Assembly: GCF_001700505.1 (NCBI RefSeq)
Contig: NZ_MAPV01000028.1
Location: 505 to 34,192 of the forward strand
Direction: 5' to 3'
Length of the DNA stretch: 33,688 nucleotides
From: Streptomyces mutomycini
Lineage (GTDB): Bacteria; Actinomycetota; Actinomycetes; Streptomycetales; Streptomycetaceae
Positions within the stretch are counted from its first letter, which is position 1. Each line of letters begins with the position of its first letter. This document shows, piece by piece, positions 28,101 through 33,688 of this stretch. Under the pieces are notes generated by a model. That model made no database searches. It was given only the letters and a program-made list of their open reading frames with translations, and had not been told where the DNA came from. The translations under genes and the position numbers were made by a program.

Positions 28101-31100
28101 CGGCAGGACGCCGCTCCCGCGTCGGTGTCCGCCCCGGGCCCGCACACCCCGCCCGCCCGCCGGGACACCGACGAGCCGATCGCCGTCATCGGGATCAGCG
28201 GCCGCTACCCCCAGGCGGACACCCTGGAGGAGTTCTGGCGCAACCTCGCGGAAGGCCGTGACTGCGTCACCGAGGTACCCGCGGACCGCTGGGACGCCGA
28301 CGCCCTGTTCGACGCGGACCCTGCCGCACCGGGCCGCAGCTACGGCCGGTGGGGCGGCTTCCTGTCGGACGTGGACTCCTTCGACTCGCTGTTCTTCCAG
28401 ATCGCGCCCAAGCAGGCCCGCACGATGGACCCGCAGGAGCGGCTGTTCCTGCAGACGGCCTGGTCGGCGCTGGAGGACGCCGGCTACCCGCCGTCCCGGA
28501 TACCGGCGCCCCGCCACGGCGGCCAGGGGCACGACGTCGGCGTGTTCGTCGGCGTCATGTGGGACGACTACGCGATCCTCGCCGCCGCCCAGTCAGCCCT
28601 CGGCAACCACCAGGTAGTACTGGCCAACCGTTCCGCCATCGCCAACCAGGTCTCCTACTTCGGTGACTTCCGCGGCCCGAGCGTGGTGATCGACACCGCG
28701 TGTTCCGCCTCCCTCGTCGCCGTGCACCAGGCCTGCGAGAGCATCCGCCGCGGCGAGTGCTCGTACGCCATCGCCGGCGGCGTCAACGTCGCCGTGCACC
28801 CCGACAAGTACGTACACCTCAGCCGCAAGACCATGCTGTCGGACGACGGCCGCTGCCGGGCCTTCGGCGCGGGCGGCACCGGGTACGTACCCGGCGAGGG
28901 CGTCGGCGCTGTGGTGCTCAAGCGGCTGTCGGACGCGGTCCGCGACGGTGACACGGTGCATGCCGTGATCCGTGCCAGTGCCGTGAACCACGGAGGCCGG
29001 ACGAGCGGCTACACCGTGCCCAACCCCCAGGCGCAGCAGGCGCTGGTGGAACAGGCGCTGGACGGAGCGGGGATCGACGCCCGCACCATCGGCTGTGTCG
29101 AGGCGCACGGCACCGGTACCGCCCTGGGCGACCCCATCGAGCACACCGCGCTGGCCCAGGCCTTCGCCCGGCACACCGGCGACACGGGATTCTGCGCCAT
29201 TGGCTCGGTGAAGTCCGCGATCGGCCACCTGGAGGGCGCCGCCGGGATCGCCGGGCTCACCAAGGCCGTCCTGCAGCTGCGCCACGGCGTACTGCTGCCC
29301 ACGCTGCACGCCGAGGAGCTCAACCCCGTCATCGACTTCGAGAACTCGCCCTTCACCGTGCAGCGTGAGACGGCGCCCTGGCCGCGCGCGTACGACGGTG
29401 ACGGCAGTGCGCTGCCACGCCGCGCCGCCGTCAGCTCGTTCGGGGCGGGCGGCACCAACGCGCACGTCGTCCTGGAGGAGTACGTGGCCCCCCGGCCGGT
29501 CCCGGCCGGGCCCGAGCAGGCGGAGCTGATCGTGCTGTCCGCCCGAGACGAGGACCGGTTGCGCGCCCGCGCGGCCGATCTGGGCCGCGCCCTCGCCGAG
29601 CCGGGTTCCCCGCGGCTGGCCGACGTCGCCCACACGCTGCGCGTGGGCCGCGAACCCCTCGCCGCACGGCTGGCGTTCCTGGCCGCCGACCTCGCGGACG
29701 CGGCCGGCAAGCTCGCAGCCGTCGGCCGGGACGAGGGCGGCCAGTGGCTGCACCGGGGCCGGGTCGAACAGCACCCGCCGCTGGCGGGCCTGCTGACCGA
29801 CGGCATCGGCGGCGAGGATTTCCTCGCCACGCAGATCGCGGCCGGCGCCGACGACCTGCTGGGCCGGCTGTGGGTCTCGGGCGTCAGCGTCGACTGGGAC
29901 CTCCTGCACCGCCTGCGTCCCGCCGAGCGCCGCCGGGTGCCGCTGCCGACGTACCCCTTCGAGCGGGTACGCCACTGGCTCGACACCACGCCCGTGCCAG
30001 CCTCCGCGCAGGGCCCGCGCCGGTGGGAGCGCCGGCTCGCCGCCGACGAGCCGGCGCTGCGCGACCATGTCGTCGAGGGGCGGCCCATCCTGCCGGGTGT
30101 CGGCCACCTGGACCTGGTCGCCGAGGCGAGCGGGGGGCTGGCCGGACGGGCCTGCCTGGACGTCCGCTGGATCGTCCCGCTGGCCCTGAGCGGGGCCGAT
30201 GAGACCGTGGCGGTGGTCCAGGACGGCGACCGCTACGAGATCCGCGGCGCCGACGACGCCGTACGCTCCTGCGGCCGCCTCGCCGCCGCCCCGGCCGCAC
30301 CCGCCCCCCTCGACGTCACCGCGCTGCGCGCCCGCCTGGACGAAGGCCCGGGCGAGGAATCCTTCTACCGGGCGCTGGCCGGGCAGGGACTGCCGTACGG
30401 GCCGTTCTTCCGCCGTGTCCGGCAGGTGTGGACCGGCCACGACGAGGTGCTCGGCCGGATCGGCGAGCCCTCCGGCGACGACCCGGCACACGCCCTGCAC
30501 CCCGGCGTCCTGGACGCCGCCCTGCACACCGTCGCCGCCCTGCTGGTCCGCCGCCGGGGCGAACACGCCCGGCCGATGCTGCCGTTCGCCGCCGACCGTG
30601 TCGACGTCTTCGGCACCGTCCCCACGACCGGCTGGTCCTACGTCCGGGAGACCGGAACCGACCGCTGCGAGGTTCTGCTCTGCGACGACACCGGCGCGGT
30701 ACGGGTCAGGTTCGAAGGCCTGACCTACCGCGAGGCCAAGCCGTCCACGGTGATCGTGCACCGGCCGGTATGGACCGCCCGGCCCGCCGAGGAGCGCGCC
30801 CCGGCCGCCGACCGCGTGCTGCTGGTCGGGGAGCGGCTGGACGCCGAGCCCGCCGCCCGCATCGCCGGCGCCCACCACGGCGCCGACGTACGCCGGCTTC
30901 CGGTCGGCCCCGGCGGCCTCGCGGACGCCGAACTCGACCGCGCCCTGGACGGGGCCGGCGCACCTGACCTGGTCTACTTCCTGGCCACGGCCCCCGGCCG
31001 CGAGCCCGTCGGCCGCGCCGGGCTGCACGCCCTGACCGACCGGGGCCCGGTCTCCCTGTACCGCCTGGTACGGGCGCTGGCCCGGCACGGCCTGCTGGAG

Positions 31101-33688
31101 CGGGAGATTCGCCTGAAGGTCGTCACCACGGACGTCCACCCGCTGGAGGCGGGCGACGAGTCCTCGCCGTGGGCCGCCGGGACCGCAGGCCTGGCCGCCG
31201 TCGCGGCCAAGGAGTTCCCCGCGCTGCGCGTGGCACTCGTCGACGTACGCGCGGCGGAGGCCGCCCAGGCGGCCGACGCGATCGTGGCCGAGCCGTTCCC
31301 GGCCCGGCCGGTGCCGGTGTCGCTGCGCGCGGGCGTCCGCCGGGTGCGCACCCTCGAGCGGGTCGAACTTCCCGCCGGCGCGCCCCGGTTCCGCCAGGGT
31401 GGTGTCTACCTGGTCGTCGGCGGGCTCGGCGCCGTGGGCCGGGACACCTGCCGGTACCTGGCCCGCGCCTACGGAGCGAAACTGGTCCTGGTCGGCCGGT
31501 CCCCGCTCGACGCGACCCGGAGGCAGACCGTCGCGGAGCTGGAGAAGGCGGGCGCCGAGGTCCGCTACCTCGCCCTCGACGCCACCGACCCGGACGCGCT
31601 GAAGGAGGCCGTCGAAACCGCCGTCCGGGAGTTCGGTGCCCTCCACGGGGTGATCAACGCCGCCATGGTGCTGGTCAGCCAGGTGCTGAAGGAGCTGCCG
31701 GAGGACGGGCTGCGGACCGCCCTGGAGTCCAAGACCGGCCCCACCTGGAGTCTGCTGCACGCGGTGCGCGGGGTGCCGCTGGACTTCGCGCTCCTCTACT
31801 CGTCCGGTGTGGCCTTCGAGGGCAACCACGGCCAGGCCGGCTACGCCGCCGGCTGCACCTTCGCCGACGCCTTCGCCCTGCACGCCGCCCGCACCCTGCC
31901 TTTCCCGGTGCGGGTCCTCAACCTCGGCTACTGGCACGCGGGCGGCGACCCGGAGCGGGAGCGGGTGCTGCGCCGGTTCCGCGCCGCCGGCATCCGGCCG
32001 CTGAGCGCCGATCAGGGCATGACCGTCGTCGAGCGGACCCTCGCGGCCGGACTGCCCCAGGTGTTCGCCCTGGACGCCGACCAGCCCGTCCTGGACAACC
32101 TCGGCATCGACCCCGACCGCACCCTGCGGGTGCTGCCGGGCGGGGCGCCGGACCCGCTGCCCGAGGTCCGCTTCCCGGGTGCGCCCGGTGCCGACCGCGA
32201 ACTGGCCGACCACCAGCGTGCGGTCGCCGAGGCGGAGGAGCTGGCGCTGAGCCTGCTGGCCTCGGTGCTCGACCGGGCGGGCCTGTTCAGCGCGGGCGAG
32301 GCACCCCGGGAGGACCTCGCCGCCCGCCTGGGCGTGGTGTCCGAGCACGCCGCGCTGTTCCAGGCACAGCTGGAGATGCTTGCCGAGGCGGACTGGCTGA
32401 CCGTCACGGACGGCGGCCGCCTGCGCCCGACGGGCCGCAGGACCGCATCCGAGGGGGAACTCAAAGCCCGCTTCGAATTGCTGACGGAACGTCACCCGTC
32501 CCTCGCGCCGGTCGTCACGCTCCTCGGTGACTGCCTGACCGCGCTGCCCGACGTGCTCACCGGTCGCCGCCCCGCCATGGAGGTCCTCTTCCCCGACGGT
32601 TCCGCCGAGCGCGTGGCCGCCGTCTACCGGGGCGACCCGGTCACCGACCGCTGCAACAGGGAGGTTGCGCGGCTCGTGGCCGAGCGGGTCGAGGCACGCA
32701 GGGCCGCCGACCCGACCACGCCGGTGCGGATCCTGGAGATCGGCGCCGGTACGGGCGGCACCACGGCGACCGTGCTCGCCGCCCTCGCCCCCCACGCCGA
32801 CGGCATCGAGTACGTCTTCACCGACGTCTCCCCGGCCTTCGTCCGCAAGGCCAGGAACCGCTTCGGCGAGCAGTACCCCTTCACCCGCTTCGAGGTGCTG
32901 GACATCGAGGCCGACCCTGCCGGGCAGGGCCTGACCCCCGGCGCCCACGACGTGGTGCTCGCCACCAACGTCCTGCACGCCACCCGGCGGCTGTCCGACA
33001 CGCTGACCTGGACCAAGCGGCTGCTGGGGCGAGGCGGCGCCCTGCTCCTGGTGGAGGGCACCCGGGCGCGGCACCAGCTCGCGCTCGTCTTCGGCCTGAC
33101 GGCCGGCTGGTGGCTGTTCTCGGACCCCGAGCAGCGCATGCCCCGCTCCCCGCTGGCGAGCGAGCGCCAGTGGCGGGACGCGCTGGCCGCGTGCGGCTTC
33201 ACGGACATCAGCGCGGCTGCCCCGACGACGGAGGCCGGACCGGCCTTCCAGAGCGTCATCGCCGCCGTCAGCGACGGCGTGGTGCCCGACGAGGGGCGGG
33301 CTCCGGCAGCCGGGCGCGAGCCGGAGCGGATCCCGGTTCCGGTCCCGGCGCCGGCTTCCCGCGTGGCCCCGGCCGTCCCCGTCTCCCCGGGCTCCCCGGA
33401 CGACACCCTGCGCCAGGTGACGGACGTCTTCGCCCGCGTCCTGGAGATGCCCCCCGGCCGGCTCGACCCCGACCTCACCTTCGAGAACTACGGTGTGGAC
33501 TCGCTCGTCGTCCTGGAGGTGACCCGCGCCCTGGAGGCGGTCTACGGTCCCCAGCCGGCGAGCCTGCTGTTCGAGCGGATCACCATCCGGCAGCTGGCCG
33601 GGCACTTCGGCGCCGGGGCGCCCAGCCCCGGAATCCCCGATGTCCCCGTCACCACCCCTGAGCCCACCACCCCTGCAGTGCCCGGACC
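19170..33688 (+). CDS. Giant trans-AT polyketide synthase, three modules in the window (3' partial)
   Basis: The frame from GTG 19170 stays open to the window end (at least 4839 residues); I confirmed the frame at several domain boundaries. Only about ten residues precede the first KS, so no N-terminal docking domain is present. The order is KS-(AT remnant)-DH-KR-ACP, then KS-DH-KR-ACP, then KS-DH-KR-cMT-ACP, followed by a Pro/Thr-rich linker that probably leads to another module. All three KS have the Cys-His-His set (Cys at 19716, 24237 and 28701). The three ACP Ser codons are 23475, 27915 and 33501. No functional AT is present. The protein should extend the chain received from the NRPS by three ketide units, the third alpha-methylated by the SAM-dependent cMT. 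The first module differs in ancestry from the other two. Confidence 0.96.
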   Translation, partial: MNNPVPAVADTDVAIIGMAGRFPGADDLDSFWRLLSEGREGITRFSREELAEAGVPARLLDDPEYVPAHGTIPDADLFDTGYFEFTPAEAAITDPQHRILLTAGHAALEHAGYDPARHDGLISVYAGAAINTYLQQQVLPHVDQTTTSEHFAVMVGNDKDFLATRLSYKLDLKGPSYAVQTACSTSLVALHLACQGLINGECDMALAGGVTVKLPQAKGYLYEEGAILSRDGHVRTFDADASGTVLGNGVGVVVLKLLRDAIADRDTIHAVVKGTATNNDGSAKVSFAAPGAAGQTAVIREAHTVSGVDPRSIGYVEAHGTATRLGDPVEVSALTRAFRDSGPDTGYCAIGSVKSNIGHLDAAAGVAGVIKTVLMMKHRTLVPTVNHTTPNPAIDFAAGPFKVSTGTTPWTGEGPLRAGVSSFGIGGTNAHAVLQEAPPAPGTGDAHRAQQLLVVSARTATALTTAAQNLAAYLDGDDTAALADVAYTLAVGRRAHEYRLAVTGSDRVALARALRTTPVPERPGTGEVSFVFAEDVPDAASLAGRWAATEPAFAGYHEAALAAGADRLGERGQAFALQYALGKLWLDLGLTPVAVHGDGLAARAAACVTGALRLRDALTDDGPKERATRARIPVRGANDEVRGVALGVTDGPWDGVARAWQAGSDVDWAAWFEGEERGRVPLPTYPFEGRRCWLTGPGAGAPADRVTGPGPHPMLDENVSTLDTLAYRSSRTGTEFYLADHRVDAEPVLPAAGQLELARAAGELSLGGPVRLRGVSFEQLLTYAAGPRTALVELWRERDTVGFELTAGESVVAAGEIHPGAVEPPAPADPAAVAARCAELVTHTDCYDILHARGLDYGPRMRALTEVRLGDGEALGTLELPDGASLDGVVLNPALLDGALHALVVLLARAYGETADGFLPLALGELGVHAPVTGPCHVHVVLGRLGKRTAHADLTVVDTHGQVLARLHDLAVRVLGEPRESALLARRWTAVPAEPTGAALGDTAAVVTADPARGAQLVAHLTALGIGTVTNGLDPATEPDVVLVDEPAPEQALHVVRTLLAARPAAPVRVLLLHRHETGGPRPERAALAAFARTVRAENPLLEVQAVGLAEEVAEADALAGELAGHGRDPEVAHTAQGRRIPQAEPAPAADPARVRDGGVYVVTGGAGGLGRAVAGWLLSRADARVVLLGRSERPAGLDERLVYRSVDVSDPDALTARLASVREEFGPLNGVVHAAGVLRDGFALTKSAEDFAAVLAPKASGLRALDTATADDPLDFFVAFSSIAAHIGNPGQTDYAYANAYLEAYAERHRRMTAIAWPMWADGGMRQSTEDAADIAARTGFGVLPTQTGLALFEQALGTPGALVAAYGDLRAITTALTAPAARAVRTATATAPTEGGDPRDEALRLLRELIAAETGLEPAELAEDAPFDRLGIDSLVIAKLNRELDRHFDALSKTLFFEYANLGELAGYFAEHHAAELTGGTPAAAPLTPTTGDPAPRPSRAPRRTARADVAEPADDDTDAIAVIGLAGRYPAADDLGELWTILAEGRDAITEIPAERWDSRRWYDPDPAAPGLAHTRWGGFLRDVDRFDPLFFGISPRQAELMDPQERLFLQNAWHVLEDAGYRRSDLAGRPVGVYAGVMYGEYQFHGALDALRGGRPLTGSSFATIANRVSHALDLSGPSMALDTMCSSSLTAIHLACESLRRGESEMAIAGGVNVSVHPYKFAFLSQGRFLASDGRCRAFGAGGDGYVPGEGVGAVLLKPYRKALADGDRIHGLVLGSAINHGARTNGYSVPNPRAQQHAITTALERAGVTPQDIGYVEAHGTGTALGDPIELTGLTHGYRSAGDAPGPWAIGSVKSNIGHLESAAGIAGLTKVLLQFRHRTLVPSLHSAELNPNIDFGRSPFRVQRELSEWPDGDRPRRAGLSSFGAGGANAHLVLEESPDPDPVTDVPAGEQRTGETVLFLLSARDEERLRAYAESAARFVRTERVPLADLCFTTQVGRESFDARLAVAVTDGGELADALSRFAEGGPAPDLTDAGPLAGPARRWLGGADVDWAAWHAGRPGPAPRRVSAPRYPFAAERYWIPLDPDLGTAAPHPLVDANESTVTEVRFRKTLRAHDPLLRDHVIEGRPLLAGAATLEFVRAAAALAEPGTRHALREVVWGRAVEPGDGETELYVSFRPDGTGLAFEVYSGTGADRTTHARGRAVPAPAAPEAPEDLAALRARLSVVRDGPTAYTEYAAAGFAYGPSFQVIDEIRVGPGEALVRLARTATASGTQLPPELLDGALRACHWTGRTTAPRTGELAVPFSLGALDAFAPLPEVCHAHARVSGESAGVRRFDLRVYDDQGRVLASVRDFAGRLPGRQGALVDPAAGAPVAPVGPASDAQAAPADRTPTAQSGPDPASGEPRLYEPYWHAAADPEPADAAGTLVLLDRRPELEAALEATGVWRRVVAVGDDTGRLAALADEDGLDIAVVLDDADGGSPADRLDRACAPLLDVLDAARTGVLPGRVRCLVLHTRNAGEDRPEWAALAGFARSTGPVAPRLELLTLGVDAEAPVTEVARAVVVELRAAPRAAGLEVRRTASGERQVRALRTLAAPAAPADVPLRDGGVYVVTGGAGAIGRVLAEHLARDHAAKLVLIGRSEPDERTRAWHRTLTGLGAEVLALRADVARADELGAALAAARDRFGAPHGVFHLAGVADEGRADGDRERFARLLGAKTHGLVHLDRLTREDTLDLFVVFSSVSSLIGDFGAAGYATANRFADLYTVLRDHRVRRGEAHGRSLSLAWPLWAVGGVDGLVREEELAAYTRRSGMRALTAQAGLDLLARSFAPGASWLVPAWGDPAALDAALTGTPAPSRPVASRPVVAAPDGRLRDRLVEHLREVLAGVLKLPAGRLDSRVPLDGYGLDSVLVMESNSLLGKDFPGLRGTVFFEFRTVDELAGHILAEQGDAVTRLFPEETEPPRQETEPSRQDAAPASVSAPGPHTPPARRDTDEPIAVIGISGRYPQADTLEEFWRNLAEGRDCVTEVPADRWDADALFDADPAAPGRSYGRWGGFLSDVDSFDSLFFQIAPKQARTMDPQERLFLQTAWSALEDAGYPPSRIPAPRHGGQGHDVGVFVGVMWDDYAILAAAQSALGNHQVVLANRSAIANQVSYFGDFRGPSVVIDTACSASLVAVHQACESIRRGECSYAIAGGVNVAVHPDKYVHLSRKTMLSDDGRCRAFGAGGTGYVPGEGVGAVVLKRLSDAVRDGDTVHAVIRASAVNHGGRTSGYTVPNPQAQQALVEQALDGAGIDARTIGCVEAHGTGTALGDPIEHTALAQAFARHTGDTGFCAIGSVKSAIGHLEGAAGIAGLTKAVLQLRHGVLLPTLHAEELNPVIDFENSPFTVQRETAPWPRAYDGDGSALPRRAAVSSFGAGGTNAHVVLEEYVAPRPVPAGPEQAELIVLSARDEDRLRARAADLGRALAEPGSPRLADVAHTLRVGREPLAARLAFLAADLADAAGKLAAVGRDEGGQWLHRGRVEQHPPLAGLLTDGIGGEDFLATQIAAGADDLLGRLWVSGVSVDWDLLHRLRPAERRRVPLPTYPFERVRHWLDTTPVPASAQGPRRWERRLAADEPALRDHVVEGRPILPGVGHLDLVAEASGGLAGRACLDVRWIVPLALSGADETVAVVQDGDRYEIRGADDAVRSCGRLAAAPAAPAPLDVTALRARLDEGPGEESFYRALAGQGLPYGPFFRRVRQVWTGHDEVLGRIGEPSGDDPAHALHPGVLDAALHTVAALLVRRRGEHARPMLPFAADRVDVFGTVPTTGWSYVRETGTDRCEVLLCDDTGAVRVRFEGLTYREAKPSTVIVHRPVWTARPAEERAPAADRVLLVGERLDAEPAARIAGAHHGADVRRLPVGPGGLADAELDRALDGAGAPDLVYFLATAPGREPVGRAGLHALTDRGPVSLYRLVRALARHGLLEREIRLKVVTTDVHPLEAGDESSPWAAGTAGLAAVAAKEFPALRVALVDVRAAEAAQAADAIVAEPFPARPVPVSLRAGVRRVRTLERVELPAGAPRFRQGGVYLVVGGLGAVGRDTCRYLARAYGAKLVLVGRSPLDATRRQTVAELEKAGAEVRYLALDATDPDALKEAVETAVREFGALHGVINAAMVLVSQVLKELPEDGLRTALESKTGPTWSLLHAVRGVPLDFALLYSSGVAFEGNHGQAGYAAGCTFADAFALHAARTLPFPVRVLNLGYWHAGGDPERERVLRRFRAAGIRPLSADQGMTVVERTLAAGLPQVFALDADQPVLDNLGIDPDRTLRVLPGGAPDPLPEVRFPGAPGADRELADHQRAVAEAEELALSLLASVLDRAGLFSAGEAPREDLAARLGVVSEHAALFQAQLEMLAEADWLTVTDGGRLRPTGRRTASEGELKARFELLTERHPSLAPVVTLLGDCLTALPDVLTGRRPAMEVLFPDGSAERVAAVYRGDPVTDRCNREVARLVAERVEARRAADPTTPVRILEIGAGTGGTTATVLAALAPHADGIEYVFTDVSPAFVRKARNRFGEQYPFTRFEVLDIEADPAGQGLTPGAHDVVLATNVLHATRRLSDTLTWTKRLLGRGGALLLVEGTRARHQLALVFGLTAGWWLFSDPEQRMPRSPLASERQWRDALAACGFTDISAAAPTTEAGPAFQSVIAAVSDGVVPDEGRAPAAGREPERIPVPVPAPASRVAPAVPVSPGSPDDTLRQVTDVFARVLEMPPGRLDPDLTFENYGVDSLVVLEVTRALEAVYGPQPASLLFERITIRQLAGHFGAGAPSPGIPDVPVTTPEPTTPAVPG
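19200..23600 (+). other. PKS module A: KS-(AT remnant)-DH-KR-ACP, NRPS-accepting type KS
   Basis: The KS has MAGRFPGADDL, TRFSREEL, TACSTS (Cys at residue 183), AHGTAT (His 319) and KSNIGH (His 359). The FSREEL and NNDGSAK features recall KS domains that follow NRPS modules in cis-AT hybrids rather than the other trans-AT KS in this window. The DH has His 741 in a motif with Ala in place of the usual Gly (HRVDAEPVLP), DYGPRM and an LLDGALH block with Asp 897. The KR has VTGGAGGLG (from residue 1163), FSSIAA and Tyr 1296; LRDG keeps the B-type Asp. The ACP Ser is 1436. The product would be an alpha,beta-unsaturated unit if the DH is active. Confidence 0.88.
20751..21030 (+). pseudogene. Decayed acyltransferase domain inside the PKS (in frame)
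   Basis: Residues about 528-620 match the front of an AT domain. There is a VSFVFAEDV entry where ATs have FLFPGQG, then ATEPAF, FALQYALGKLW and AAACVTGALRLRDAL. These are recognisable as the helices around the nucleophile elbow. The elbow itself, GHSxGE in real ATs, reads VHGDGLA with Asp 598 where the catalytic Ser should be. The remaining ~200 residues of the AT, including the second catalytic His region, are missing, and the protein passes directly to the post-AT linker LPTYPFEGRRCW. It cannot load extender units but may persist as a structural or trans-AT docking segment. Confidence 0.75.
23721..28050 (+). other. PKS module B: KS-DH*-KR-ACP with doubtful dehydratase
   Basis: The KS has Cys 1690 in TMCSSS, EAHGTGT and KSNIGH, and closely resembles the first KS of the upstream PKS gene. 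The DH-like region has His 2129 in HVIEGRPLLA, where the motif's closing Pro is Ala 2138, and its second motif is LLDGALR with Asp 2288 but Arg 2292 where Gln or His is usual. Activity is doubtful. The KR has VTGGAGAIG (2620), FSSVSS and Tyr 2762 in GYATANR; its LDD position reads ADE, so stereochemistry is unclear. The ACP Ser is 2916 in GLDSV. If the DH is inactive the module leaves a beta-hydroxyl. Confidence 0.87.
27759..27786 (+). repeat. Short tandem repeat in the KR-ACP linker of module B
   Basis: A 13-base identical segment recurs with a 15-base period at 27759-27771 and 27774-27786, encoding SRPVASRPV. It looks like slippage growth of a flexible interdomain linker. Confidence 0.7.
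28065..28106 (+). repeat. 21-bp tandem duplication in the ACP-KS linker before module C
   Basis: Two 21-base units (28065-28085 and 28086-28106) differ at one base and encode ETEPPRQ and ETEPSRQ. The charged, Pro-containing repeat lies in the flexible linker between ACP2 and KS3, so a recent in-frame duplication is tolerated there. Confidence 0.8.
28170..33620 (+). other. PKS module C: KS-DH-KR-cMT-ACP (alpha-methylating)
   Basis: The KS has Cys 3178 in TACSAS and His 3313; the third block reads KSAIGH, with Ala 3350 where Asn is nearly always found, and His 3353. The DH has a complete HVVEGRPILP (His 3633) and HPGVLDAALH (Asp 3782), so it should be active. The KR is of the subclass with GNHGQAGYAAGCTFADAF (Tyr 4225) and LGYWHAGG, commonly seen in trans-AT modules that also carry a C-methyltransferase. 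The cMT has LEIGAGTGG (from residue 4522) and NVLHATRRLSDTL. The ACP has YGVDSL (Ser 4778). The expected unit is an alpha-methyl, alpha,beta-unsaturated thioester. Confidence 0.9.

Noticed and set aside
31169..32530. 453-aa Arg/Gly-rich + strand frame within the large PKS
   Set aside because: Out of frame with the verified PKS reading frame; its composition is typical of a shifted high-GC frame and it has no ribosome site.
28593..33605. 1670-aa open frame on the - strand opposite PKS module C
   Set aside because: Same cause: G/C-rich third positions suppress stop codons in the complementary frame. The + strand encodes a complete KS-DH-KR-cMT-ACP module here.
1..33688. tRNA or rRNA genes, CRISPR arrays, insertion sequences, attachment sites
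   Set aside because: No cloverleaf-like segment, regular spaced repeats or transposase motifs were seen. Nearly all bases belong to the six coding frames.
1..33688. Assigning the cluster to a named natural product (for example an oxazolomycin- or hangtaimycin-like hybrid)
   Set aside because: Streptomyces trans-AT PKS/NRPS hybrids share such parts, but domain order alone in a partial cluster does not allow a name without comparison to reference clusters.

Overview
The window is a high-GC actinomycete sequence, most likely Streptomyces: codons strongly favour G/C in the third position, GTG starts occur, and long spurious open frames lie opposite the real genes. All genes read on the + strand. 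The window lies inside a larger biosynthetic gene cluster and is cut at both ends. It encodes part of a trans-acyltransferase (trans-AT) polyketide synthase / nonribosomal peptide synthetase hybrid assembly line. None of the polyketide modules has an intact acyltransferase, and no stand-alone AT gene is present here, so the AT must be encoded elsewhere.

Layout. (1) 1-6233: 3' part of a PKS gene with the end of a DH domain, then KS-KR-ACP, then a non-elongating KS0 (active-site His replaced by Ala) and a peptidyl-type carrier protein. (2) 6249-15260: a 3003-aa NRPS, C-A(Ser)-T-C(dual E/C-like)-A(interrupted by a methyltransferase)-T-C, where the last C has lost its catalytic His pair. (3) 15260-16939: one open frame that joins an MbtH-like protein to a cytochrome P450. 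(4) 16940-17201: the only sizeable noncoding stretch, with inverted repeats; probably the end of one transcript and the start of another. (5) 17202-17942: an SDR oxidoreductase. (6) 17999-19102: a SIS-domain protein related to phosphoglucose/phosphomannose isomerases, unusual in this setting. (7) 19170 to the window end: a giant PKS of at least 4839 aa with three modules, KS-(AT remnant)-DH-KR-ACP, KS-DH*-KR-ACP and KS-DH-KR-cMT-ACP.

How the parts work together (inference from gene order). A polyketide chain is extended and reduced to a beta-hydroxy intermediate by the first PKS, passed by KS0 onto a PCP, and condensed with serine by the NRPS. The serine residue may be epimerised or dehydrated by the atypical second C domain. 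A second, probably methylated residue of unknown identity follows. The large PKS then adds three ketide units, the last alpha-methylated. MbtH supports adenylation. The P450, SDR and SIS proteins are candidate tailoring or supply enzymes.

The most unusual area is the NRPS-to-PKS seam. A catalytically broken C domain faces a KS resembling those of cis-AT and NRPS/PKS hybrid systems. That KS is followed by a decayed AT whose catalytic serine motif is gone. This looks like a cis-AT module captured into a trans-AT line and then stripped of its AT. I cannot name the product from the sequence.
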